Assembly (NCBI GenBank): GCA_023412475.1
Contig: JAEYNR010000008.1
Location: 1 to 64,000, forward strand
Direction of reading: 5' to 3'
Source of the DNA: Fibrobacterota bacterium
GTDB taxonomy: Bacteria; Fibrobacterota; Chitinivibrionia; Chitinivibrionales; Chitinispirillaceae
DNA: 64,000 nucleotides
Made by a program: the position numbers and the translations under genes. Every line of letters begins with the position of its first letter. The first letter of the stretch is position 1. Below the pieces are notes generated by a model. It was given only the letters and a program-made list of their open reading frames with translations, searched no databases and was not told where the DNA came from. This document shows positions 8,333 through 16,452 of this stretch, in pieces.

Positions 8333-8842
8333 AGAGAGCTCCGCGAGAAAAATTCTTCTTTTTATGTTGCAATACTTATAATATAACCTAAAAATAAACT
8401 TTTGCACTGAGAAAACTGGCCAGGGCTATTTCTTGAGATGTTATTTCTGTTATAGCTATTACTCCAGCAATAAAAAGGTTCTTATATAATGAACAAATTT
8501 CCGGAATTCCCTGTTTCGGAAGATTAAAAAAAAGAAGCTTGAAATTCAAAATGAACAGGAAAAAGAGAAAAAAACTCACTCCAGAAACTTTAGGTACTTG
8601 AAATTTCTTATCTCTGGTTTATAAATTAGGTAACTACTCAGCACCTTCAAACTGTCAGATACAGGAGTATTGAAATAAAAGACTCTCGTATATTGATATC
8701 CATACATGTCCCGATTCCCCAAGACCCAAAAGGAAGAGGGAAATTAACCAAATGTGGGTCAATTTAATAACCCGAGAGATAACGGGTTTAAGAGTTAAGA
8801 AATCACCTCTGGGGCAGAACCTCAAACCGTCCATCAAACCCA
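8333..8842. other. Intergenic stretch downstream of trpS
   Basis: No credible gene. The open frames here lack ribosome sites and recognisable products. A short inverted repeat AACCCG/CGGGTT (8769-8788, six-base stem, loop eight) lies about 55 bases past the trpS stop on the minus strand. It is followed only by an AT-rich stretch, so it is at best a weak terminator. Confidence 0.3.
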
Positions 8843-9928
8843 CTAGATATTCATATTCATAACATCTCTCACCTCTTCAAGTGTTGCAGATGCAATCTCT
8901 CTTGCCCTCTCGATTCCTTTTTTCAAAACCTGATGAATATACCCCATATTCGACTCTAGTTCGCTTCGTTTTTTCCGCAATGGTCTGAGGTATTCATTGA
9001 GCGATTCTGATAAGATTTTTTTCAACTGTCCACCTCCTCCATCACCGATCCCCGAGGCGATCTGCTCCGGAGCCTCTCCTGTACAAAGCGAGATAAGGAG
9101 CAGCAGATTTGATACTTCGGGTCTGTTTAAAGGATCAAATGTTATGAATCGTTCTGAGTCGGTTTTTGCCTTCTTTATCAGATTTACCGTTTCATCTTCT
9201 GTGGCACTTAACATAATAGCATTGTTTCTGCTTTTGCTCATCTTCTGTGAACCATCCAGACCAAGGATAAGTGGCGCTTTGCTTAGTAGCGGCTGGGGTT
9301 CCGGGAAAACCGGTCTTTTCCTTGCAAACCGTTCGTTGAACCTTCGCGCAATCACTCGCGTGAGTTCAAGATGCGGAAGCTGATCTTTGCCGACTGGCAC
9401 AACATTCCCTTTGCAAAATAATATATCTGCGGCCTGATGAACCGGATAAGTATACATCCCTGCATTGATTCTTTTTTGTCCCGATGCGAGAATCTCTTCC
9501 TTGACTGTGGGATTGCGGTCCAGTTCTGCATTGGTAACCAGTGTCAGAAAAGGCAGCAGCAACTGATTGAGCTCTGGAACATGACTGTGGGGGAAAATAC
9601 AAGTTTTTCCACCTTCAATATCAATACCTGCAGATAAATAATCGATAGTGAGTTGTTCCACATTCTCTGCTATGGAATCAAATGTGTCTCTATCGGTAAG
9701 GACCTGATAGTCAGCGATAACAATAAAGGTCTGAACTCCAAGCTTATTAAGTCGGACACGATTTTGAATTGATCCAAAAAGATGTCCTACATGAAGTCTT
9801 CCGGTAGGACGATCACCCGTAAGAACACGGTATTTACTTGGATTAACAGATAAATCCTCTTCCAGCTTTCTGCTGCGTTCAACCGTAGCTTCAAATGTGC
9901 CATAATCAATTCTTTCTGCATCACTCAT
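8843..9928 (-). CDS. trpS: Tryptophan--tRNA ligase
   Basis: Class I aminoacyl-tRNA synthetase charging tRNA-Trp with tryptophan using ATP. The 361-residue product has the HIGH-type motif HVGH at residues 46-49 within TGDRPTGRLHVGHL and the KMSKS loop at 229-233, both intact. The length fits the TrpRS family. The ATG at 9928 is preceded by GAGGAG ten bases upstream. It stands as a single gene with a PadR gene and a dockerin gene on either side. A C-terminal helical anticodon-binding part (about 250-361) is complete. The identification is secure; the only alternative, tyrosyl-tRNA synthetase, is excluded by the TrpRS-specific TGDRPTG context. Confidence 0.96.
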   Translation of the reverse strand: MSDAERIDYGTFEATVERSRKLEEDLSVNPSKYRVLTGDRPTGRLHVGHLFGSIQNRVRLNKLGVQTFIVIADYQVLTDRDTFDSIAENVEQLTIDYLSAGIDIEGGKTCIFPHSHVPELNQLLLPFLTLVTNAELDRNPTVKEEILASGQKRINAGMYTYPVHQAADILFCKGNVVPVGKDQLPHLELTRVIARRFNERFARKRPVFPEPQPLLSKAPLILGLDGSQKMSKSRNNAIMLSATEDETVNLIKKAKTDSERFITFDPLNRPEVSNLLLLISLCTGEAPEQIASGIGDGGGGQLKKILSESLNEYLRPLRKKRSELESNMGYIHQVLKKGIERAREIASATLEEVRDVMNMNI

Positions 9929-10043
9929 CTAACTTTTGCTCCTCTTTTTTTCTGTAGCGGCAGGTTATTTGTTTTTTAGGGCTTGCTGCGTTTAGCTTTC
10001 AGTATCATAAAAACAAAATATCCCGGGTTTTTTTTCTTCTAAA

Positions 10044-10049
10044 TATAAT
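10044..10049 (+). promoter_or_regulatory. Possible -10 box upstream of a 35-codon frame
   Basis: A perfect TATAAT hexamer lies 62 bases upstream of the small frame that starts at 10111. No good -35 element is visible at 16-18 bases before it, so the promoter is tentative. Confidence 0.25.
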
Positions 10050-10110
10050 AATTCCCTCATTCTTACCCTTTTTAATATTCGACTAGTTTCTTCTGTTGGA
10101 GGATATTCAT

Positions 10111-10218
10111 ATGATCAAAGCGAAAAAAGTACTTATGCGCTCGATGTCACTGTTATCCGCAAGCGGAAAAACCTTCTCTCTGATTGGAGGTGACTATTTT
10201 GACATCAACCCACGTTAA
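10111..10218 (+). CDS. Putative 35-residue small protein
   Basis: A short frame with an unusually good ribosome site: GGAGG at 10098-10102, eight bases before ATG 10111. The peptide is basic at the start (MIKAKKVLMRSMS), has a central LLSASGKTFSLIGG and ends DYFDINPR. A perfect TATAAT lies further upstream. It sits in an otherwise empty 426-base gap between trpS and the dockerin gene, both on the other strand. No known small-protein family is recognised; it may be an untranslated chance frame. Confidence 0.3.
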   Translation: MIKAKKVLMRSMSLLSASGKTFSLIGGDYFDINPR

Positions 10219-10354
10219 AAAAACACCTGGGGTGATCTGCCCTGAGTTTTGGGACTTATTTGGGATTTGGCAACTACCGGTAAAAATATCTTTTTTGTAA
10301 ATCTAAAATATCCCGGTATACAGGTGTAACCTGTACACCAGGACAAAGCAGCGA

Positions 10355-11671
10355 TTAACTTTCAATCGGGAATTTAGAAATCTCGCCCAGCAAATGTAGC
10401 CTCATCAGAGCGAAATCGAGGGAATTTAACTCTCCATCTCCATTAACATCTGCGGCTTGGGAGGCATACCCATATGTAAACTTTCCCGTACCTAGAAGGT
10501 ATTGTCTCATCAGACCGAAATCGAGGGAATTGAACGCTCCATCACCATTTACATCACCATAAATAAATGAACTCGACTCTTCATAAATGAAAAGAGCACT
10601 TCCAATTAGTCGTTCTGAACTTTTATTACTAACTTTACTGAATCCGGTAACCAACTCAGCACTACCCCCACCATCAAGGGAAACCGCATTTTTTGCCCCA
10701 AGTTCATTCATTATCACTGCAGCTTCTTTTGCAGTAATACCGGAAGAATTGGTTTCTCCATTAACAACAGCAAAAATGAAAGAACCATCTGCCTTCTGCC
10801 CCATCATCGAATAAGCGGAGAGTGTGGTTGGATATGTTTTTGTTTCAGATGAGTGATCAATTCTATAATTACTATTGACGATCAAACTAAAAGATGTTCC
10901 AAAAACCCATTGCGTTGTAGATTTAAGTTGCATTAATTCATCGGATGTTATTCGCTTTATTTCTGTCGTACCATCTTTGTAATAGATAAAGGATATCCAG
11001 CTCTTAAATCCATCATAGTCTTTGTATTTGATTACTCCATCGATCATCAAATGGCCGGAATGTTCAGCAACTTTATTTGTGACAGTACTATCGTCATTGA
11101 GTTCACCATTTTGATTTAAATTAAAATAACCGCAATTAATCTTCGCCTTTATTTTGCTGTCATTTACTCCTTCAAGCCTCATATCACTCAGTCTTTCCTT
11201 AAGACCCTCTATACCCAGCCCTGGTTTTATTTTATCGGTTGGACTGGATTCGTAAATATAAACGGTTTTATTATTGAACATCACCGCCCGTTTATATCCT
11301 TTTGAAGCACGTAACAAGCTTTTCCAGGTATTTCTACCGACGATTCCGTCATTATCCAGACCTTCTCTGGCCTGAAATTTCATAACATAATTTTTTGTTG
11401 TTGCATCAAACTGGCTGTTGACACTCACCTCTGGGTAAACTTTTTTGAGCAACTCTTTCATAATAGTAACGGAAGTACCACTGGAACCGTTTTTCAAGGT
11501 TGGGTAATTTGGGGCTGGGGGTGTAAAAGAATATACCTGGGCCTCTTTAGTTATAGTCTCTGAATCGATCGACTGATTCTCAGTTTCCACATTGAATGGA
11601 TTATTGCAATTGGATAACATTAAACCGCAAATAATCACTGATGATGCGATTTTGAATTTTTTTAAATTCAT
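10355..11671 (-). CDS. Lipoprotein with peptidoglycan-binding, phosphodiester glycosidase (NAGPA) and dockerin domains
   Basis: ATG at 11671 follows an AGGGGA ribosome site; the frame also opens at a TTG at 11698. Residues 1-23 form a signal peptide ending LMLSNC, lipobox-like but with Asn at -1. About residues 55-120 form a PG_binding_1 domain (LKNGSSGTSVTIMKELLKKV, FQAREGLDNDGIVGRNTW). About 125-365 match the NAGPA/DUF2233 phosphodiester-glycosidase fold, with NCGYFN, FGTSFSLIVN, FAVVNGE and the signature AVSLDGGGSAELV. Residues 371-430 are a type I dockerin with two Ca-binding F-hand repeats, each DVNGDG...NSLDF.LMR..LLG. The protein is therefore likely surface-located, able to bind cell wall and dock to a cohesin, and to act on a glycan phosphodiester or GlcNAc-1-P linkage. 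No cohesin is visible in the window. Confidence 0.85.
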   Translation of the reverse strand: MNLKKFKIASSVIICGLMLSNCNNPFNVETENQSIDSETITKEAQVYSFTPPAPNYPTLKNGSSGTSVTIMKELLKKVYPEVSVNSQFDATTKNYVMKFQAREGLDNDGIVGRNTWKSLLRASKGYKRAVMFNNKTVYIYESSPTDKIKPGLGIEGLKERLSDMRLEGVNDSKIKAKINCGYFNLNQNGELNDDSTVTNKVAEHSGHLMIDGVIKYKDYDGFKSWISFIYYKDGTTEIKRITSDELMQLKSTTQWVFGTSFSLIVNSNYRIDHSSETKTYPTTLSAYSMMGQKADGSFIFAVVNGETNSSGITAKEAAVIMNELGAKNAVSLDGGGSAELVTGFSKVSNKSSERLIGSALFIYEESSSFIYGDVNGDGAFNSLDFGLMRQYLLGTGKFTYGYASQAADVNGDGELNSLDFALMRLHLLGEISKFPIES

Positions 11672-11824
11672 TGATTCCCCTTTTCTTGATGTTAACAAAC
11701 AAAAGTCGGTGAACGACTGTTATATCAGGATTTTATCACCTCTTAGGTTTTAACAGATAAAGCCTAAGTATCGGCCATTAATATAGACCTGATAAAATGT
11801 TTGTAACAAGGGTTAGCCGGTAAA

Positions 11825-11849
11825 AAGTGTTTCAAAAATTGAAACACTT
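11825..11849 (-). terminator. Hairpin terminator between the TIGR02147 gene and the dockerin gene
   Basis: A perfect 11-base inverted repeat (AAGTGTTTCAA / TTGAAACACTT) with a three-base loop lies 50 bases beyond the TIGR02147 stop. On the minus strand it is followed by a short T run (CACTTTTTA). It fits a rho-independent terminator, although the stem is AT-rich; an operator is the alternative. Confidence 0.55.
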
Positions 11850-11898
11850 AAGCTTAAAGTACAACTTGTAGTCAGATGATTCTTTTAACAAATAGTAT

Positions 11899-12741
11899 TC
11901 AGTCAAAGTTGACAGTTTTGGTGAGGGGAAACAGTTGCAGAGTACATTGGTAAACTCTATCTGCTCCGGTATCTTTTTCAGATATTATTAAAAGTTTTTT
12001 CCGTAACTTGGCGATCTCTTCACGGGCCAGTTCAAATCCCGATGGTGACAATGTCATATACACTTCAGAGATATCTCTAAGCTCTTTACTAAAGCCATCT
12101 ATTGCATCGTGTCCTAGTCTGGCTTTGGCTTTCATATAGTGCTTCCAGAGGTCTGTTTTAACCGCAGGATCTTTTTTAACTACCTGGTCACTTGGGCGAA
12201 AACACCCCGATGAATCTTGCTTCACCATTCCGATATTTACAAGTACCTCCATCGCTTCCTGCGCCTCTTTAACACCCAGTTCAGGAATAATCATTTTTGC
12301 AAGCTCTGAAAAATTGCCTTTAAAATAATAGATAAACAACAATTCCCGGATTGCAGATATATACCATTTGCTTAGATAATCCAAATGCTCCTTCTGAATA
12401 AGGGTTGGTTCAATCCCTTTAATTGACCGCAACCTGTCATATGCCAAAGATTTCTCCTCATGACTGCCTGCCTGATTATAGGTAACCAGCAATTCAAAAT
12501 ATTCGGCCTCTGTCGATTTTAGTTTTATTAATTTCTGAAGTTTTACCTGATAACTACTTGTAAGATTGATTCTACCCCGAATTATGTTGGGAAACCAACC
12601 TGCCGAAGATGCCCCTGTATGTTGGGCAATAAACCTATAGGAAAATTTAGAATCTTTCAGTTTAAGATACCGGTACATTTCATCTAGAAATAACCTGTAA
12701 TCAGTATATTTAAAAATATCAGGCCTGTTTGTTGAGGTCAT
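11899..12741 (-). CDS. TIGR02147 family protein, probable transcriptional regulator
   Basis: The 280-residue product begins with the hallmark IFKYTDYRLFLDEMYRYLK. It continues with FSYRFIAQHTGASSAGWFPNIIRGRINLT, a helix-turn-helix-like segment (about 35-70), and then KLIKLKSTEAEYFELLVTYNQA. The DUF4423-type C-terminal part includes WYISAIRELL and a second winged-helix-like stretch with LGVKEAQEAMEVLVNIGMV. TIGR02147 is a paralogous family first described in Fibrobacter succinogenes, so the gene is also a taxonomic pointer. Its neighbour downstream is the dockerin lipoprotein, separated by a likely terminator. A regulatory role is inferred from the fold; no target is known. Confidence 0.85.
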   Translation of the reverse strand: MTSTNRPDIFKYTDYRLFLDEMYRYLKLKDSKFSYRFIAQHTGASSAGWFPNIIRGRINLTSSYQVKLQKLIKLKSTEAEYFELLVTYNQAGSHEEKSLAYDRLRSIKGIEPTLIQKEHLDYLSKWYISAIRELLFIYYFKGNFSELAKMIIPELGVKEAQEAMEVLVNIGMVKQDSSGCFRPSDQVVKKDPAVKTDLWKHYMKAKARLGHDAIDGFSKELRDISEVYMTLSPSGFELAREEIAKLRKKLLIISEKDTGADRVYQCTLQLFPLTKTVNFD

Positions 12742-13356
12742 ATAATTTTAACTCCCTGATTCTGCCGGGTTACCATTTCAAAGAGAGCTTATTTCATTGA
12801 ATTAGCTGATTACCCGAAGACTGTTGTCCCCGGAGTAGCCAGGATGAACAATACTTCAGGGCCGCTAATCCTAAAAGGGCTCTATCCGATTCACACCATA
12901 CAATCAAATAGAATCAGATAAAAATAAATAATCAGATACTGTTTAAAAAGCACTACCTAAACGAAAAATCAGGTATTAAAAGAAATTGCTGGTAAGAAAT
13001 CAGCTACAATAAAGATAAAAACAGAAATTACATGCCTAAGCTGATTCGTCGGGGATAAAAGATTAAACACATGAAGAACTTGATTTGATTTATATTACAC
13101 TCTCTCAAATAATGTATAGGGTTGTTACTTATCTTTTAAATTTCGTCTGCACAGAAATTGTCCAAAACAACTGCAAGCGAGTATTCACAACAATGACACT
13201 ATGCCATTGCCACTTACTGCAGCTCTCTTTTCGAGTTTAAAAGCCCTTTTGGCTGAATTGAGACATCACAAAGGTTTTGGAGAAGGCAAAAGCTCAGGTT
13301 TGGATTTGATTATTATTGGACAAATGTGAGCCGAAACCGGATGCGATGATAATATA
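12742..13356. other. 615-base intergenic region
   Basis: No supported gene, RNA or repeat. A 42-codon frame at 13201-13329 has no ribosome site and is probably chance. A TATAAT at 13353-13358 overlaps the start codon of the next gene and so cannot be its promoter. Confidence 0.4.
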
Positions 13357-16221
13357 ATGAAAAAGCTACCATTGTCTTTGCAATATTTCTTGAATCGGTG
13401 CTGCGTCCTTTGCACTGCAGGTCTTTCCCTGTTTTTTCTTAATTGCTCGGTTTCCCAAATAGGTGGAGGGGAAACAGAAAATGAAGCCAAAGTAATAGTT
13501 TATATGCCTGATGGCTTAAACAGAGCTGTAGGCACCAAGGTTACAATCCGTTCCGCAGATGATGATGAGGTCTATTACGAAGCCATGACTGACAATGCTG
13601 GTGAGTTTGAGGTACCCCAAACCCAGAATAACCATAAATTCAGAGTATTCTTTCAAAAATCCGATTCTTTTGGCGACACTCTGGTGGCTTTCCAAAACTC
13701 TGTTTTTATTGATGGACTCAGACATAGTGTTGTTGATGATACGTTACAAGGTTCCTGTATTATCAGGGGGGTGGTGGCATTTCCGGAAATTCATAATAAC
13801 CGGATAAACCGCAGTAAAGTGAAATTGAACCTGCTTGGAACAAACAAATATGCCATTGCAGATACTGCTGGAATGTTCAGTTTCTATGGAGTGCCAAACA
13901 ACTCAAATTATGACCTATTGGTTAGTCCTCAGGAAATACCTGGTTACATTGATCATTACGTTAATGGAATTTTGTTTCCCTACAACTTTCAGATATTGGT
14001 TCTGGATACTATTAAACTGCAGTTTAAAGGTATACCACCTGTAGAAATTGAATCATTACTCTATGACTCATTATCCGGAAAAGTCAAAATTACCTGGAGA
14101 CGTCCACCAATTGAAAACATTTCATACTACCACATCTCCCGTTTGCCGGTGGGTATTATAAGTGGTGAGCATAAATCCATTGCCGCTGGCTCAATAACTA
14201 ATGATACCAGTTTTGTGGATGTATTGTTTTCAGAGAGCGAGAACACCTATCAGCACTCATTGTATGATACATCCGCATATAGTTACCGGTACCTGGTTGA
14301 AGTGGAGGATAATTCCGGAAATTTCAGTATTAAATACTATTTTCCGAAAGATACCGTCACCGTGTCCTCGCCGTTGCGTTTTCGTACAACCACCAACAGC
14401 GTCCTTTTCGACTCTACAACTAAAAGGCCGATTGTGTGTGCAACCAAGGGAAAAACCGCTGCAGTTGTTTGCACTTTGACTAACAAAAGACATCCGCTTA
14501 CCTCTTGGTGTTATAAAGACGGAAATGATTCTTTGCTAAAAACAGTTCATTTATTGAACCCGTCAGATTTAATTGTTGATACTCTCTTTTTCAAAGACAC
14601 TGTTTCAGGTATTAAGACTATTCGCATGGAGATACTGGACAGTGCGGGGCAGAAACGTCCCTTTGATACTCATTCAATACAGGTTGAAGTCTCTGATGTA
14701 AACATTTCTTTGTCAGGTTTGACTGTCACACCTTCGATTCTTTATGCAGGAAATTCATTCTTTATTGAAGCTGAAGTTTTTTCAGAAGGGACGGGTAGTA
14801 CAAAAGAGAACCGTTTTGAAATAAGTTACTACCTTGATTCGATTTATCTGGGCAGTAAATTAATGAAAATTCAACCTGGCAATAGAATTCTTTGCCCGTT
14901 TAGTGTTGCAGACTCCATTTCTTCACAGTTCCTTTTTGCAGGAAATCACACTGTTAGAGCTGTAGTTAAGCTGTCCGATTCAATAATAGAAATAGATACT
15001 ACCGATAACATGTTAATCAAAAATGTTTTAGCCTCAGATATTGATTTGCAGCTCACAAGCATATCCCACGATCCTTTACATATTTTTGATGGCAACAGAG
15101 TGGTATTTTCAGCCACCATATTCAATAACGGAACCACAGATTACATTCCTCTTGATTATGCAAAAGTTAATTTCAATGTCGATGATGCATATTCTTCATG
15201 GTATATCCTTAGTCCTACCGATACCATTAAGGCGAAAAAAAGCATTGTTGTAAAAGGTGTCAATAATGGCAACAATCTCTTGTGGACTGCCTTTCCCGGT
15301 AAACATACCATAACTGCAATGCTGGATTCAGCTAAAGTTATAACTGAATTGAATAAAGAAAATAACCTTATCAGAACAGTTTTCAGCGTTGATACATTCA
15401 ATATTTCTGTTGAAGATTTCCAGGCCACTCTCAGCGATTCTCTGGTAGATCTGTCATACTTTGCAGTTATCAGAAAATATGGTTCTTTTAATGCTGAACA
15501 CCCAAATAGCTTAGTAGAAATCCTGCCAGTGTCGTTTTTCATAGGTGATACTATTGATACAACTGTATACGTTTCTTTTAAAGAACTGATGGAAAAAGAC
15601 TCCACACACATTAAGATAACTAAACCAATTGATCTGTGTGTTTGTGAAAGAACCGATCTTTATTTTAAAATTAAAATCAACTCTCAAAATGACATACTGG
15701 AAAAAGTATACTATGATAATGAATCCTACAATTACTTAAAAAAGGAAGAGATCTATCTCAACGGTGAAATGGATGACCTGGATGGAGATTCTATCTATGG
15801 TTGGAAGCATGATGCAGAAGCCTATATCACCTATCAGTGGGACCAACCAGGGGAACGAACCAGCACATCACGAACTGTTTCCATTAATAATCAAGACAAA
15901 ACACACGGGCGCTGGGTTTTCCCGATTAATGTAAAAAGAGTGAAATACTACATCATAAGCTATATGGCAAAAGGCTATAATATAGAGAGTGACAGCAAAC
16001 AGTGGCCCGCTATTTCAGTGGGCTTTGACGATACCGGATTCATTATTCCCCTCGAGCAAACGGGTACATTCGATTGGAAATCAAAGTGCGGCATTTTACG
16101 TGTACCCGAATTTACAGGTTCTACAAACAGACACAGAATAGCTTTAAATCTCGGCTTTAGTCAGGATGACGGCGCAAAAGGTATTGTCTACTTTGATAAT
16201 GTGAAAATGGAAAGTTATTGA
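13357..16221 (+). CDS. Large surface lipoprotein with FnIII-like and CARDB-like repeats
   Basis: The 954-residue product carries a signal sequence ending LFFLNC, a lipobox-like site with Asn at -1. In order: a carboxypeptidase-regulatory-like or transthyretin-like domain (about 45-130; YMPDGLNRAVGTKVTI, TDNAGEFEVP); a second such domain (about 135-200; ADTAGMFSFYGVP); an FnIII-like domain (about 225-330; VKITWRRPPIENISYYHI); two CARDB-like repeats (from about 447 and 560; VTPSILYAGNSFFIEAEV, TDN endings); and a C-terminal carbohydrate-binding-like beta-sandwich (about 796-954) starting YLNGEMDDLDGDSIYGW. No catalytic domain is present. It probably acts as a cell-surface adhesin or scaffold. 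There is no good Shine-Dalgarno before the ATG. Confidence 0.7.
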   Translation: MKKLPLSLQYFLNRCCVLCTAGLSLFFLNCSVSQIGGGETENEAKVIVYMPDGLNRAVGTKVTIRSADDDEVYYEAMTDNAGEFEVPQTQNNHKFRVFFQKSDSFGDTLVAFQNSVFIDGLRHSVVDDTLQGSCIIRGVVAFPEIHNNRINRSKVKLNLLGTNKYAIADTAGMFSFYGVPNNSNYDLLVSPQEIPGYIDHYVNGILFPYNFQILVLDTIKLQFKGIPPVEIESLLYDSLSGKVKITWRRPPIENISYYHISRLPVGIISGEHKSIAAGSITNDTSFVDVLFSESENTYQHSLYDTSAYSYRYLVEVEDNSGNFSIKYYFPKDTVTVSSPLRFRTTTNSVLFDSTTKRPIVCATKGKTAAVVCTLTNKRHPLTSWCYKDGNDSLLKTVHLLNPSDLIVDTLFFKDTVSGIKTIRMEILDSAGQKRPFDTHSIQVEVSDVNISLSGLTVTPSILYAGNSFFIEAEVFSEGTGSTKENRFEISYYLDSIYLGSKLMKIQPGNRILCPFSVADSISSQFLFAGNHTVRAVVKLSDSIIEIDTTDNMLIKNVLASDIDLQLTSISHDPLHIFDGNRVVFSATIFNNGTTDYIPLDYAKVNFNVDDAYSSWYILSPTDTIKAKKSIVVKGVNNGNNLLWTAFPGKHTITAMLDSAKVITELNKENNLIRTVFSVDTFNISVEDFQATLSDSLVDLSYFAVIRKYGSFNAEHPNSLVEILPVSFFIGDTIDTTVYVSFKELMEKDSTHIKITKPIDLCVCERTDLYFKIKINSQNDILEKVYYDNESYNYLKKEEIYLNGEMDDLDGDSIYGWKHDAEAYITYQWDQPGERTSTSRTVSINNQDKTHGRWVFPINVKRVKYYIISYMAKGYNIESDSKQWPAISVGFDDTGFIIPLEQTGTFDWKSKCGILRVPEFTGSTNRHRIALNLGFSQDDGAKGIVYFDNVKMESY

Positions 16222-16355
16222 TTTCGTTTTTGCAAAAAAACAGTTTTTCTATTCCTTCGACACCAATGAAAGTTATTAGGACAAAGTTCCAATCTTCAGT
16301 TTGGCTTTCATAATTAGTTTCTGTATGCTTCTTGAAATGAACTGAGATTGCTTTA

Positions 16356-16375
16356 TTGTGACTTTCGCGTCACAA
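16356..16375. promoter_or_regulatory. Candidate operator of the efflux operon
   Basis: A perfect inverted repeat TTGTGAC-N6-GTCACAA lies 77 bases before the outer-membrane-factor start. A possible promoter (TTGCAC at 16381-16386, 17-base spacer, TATTTT at 16404-16409) begins six bases after it. A palindrome of this size fits a TetR-type dimer site, and a TetR gene closes the operon. It is not a standard CRP site, because the TGTGA and TCACA half-sites are eight, not six, bases apart. Confidence 0.45.
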
Positions 16376-16452
16376 AAGTGTTGCACCGCACTCTTCTAAT
16401 TTTTATTTTAATGCAGTCTTTCACCAGAAAACCAATTCAAAGAGGATATGTC

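Noticed and set aside
9366..9602. 78-codon frame inside trpS
   Set aside because: Entirely inside the secure trpS frame on the same strand in a different frame; no independent signals.
12040..12060. GTTCAAATCCCG resembling a tRNA T-arm
   Set aside because: Lies inside the TIGR02147 coding frame and no cloverleaf can be folded around it.
13201..13329. 42-codon frame upstream of the CARDB lipoprotein
   Set aside because: No ribosome site and no recognisable features.
16357..16374. CRP-like site TGTGA...TCACA before the efflux operon
   Set aside because: The half-sites are eight bases apart; CRP needs six. It is better treated as a candidate TetR-type palindrome.
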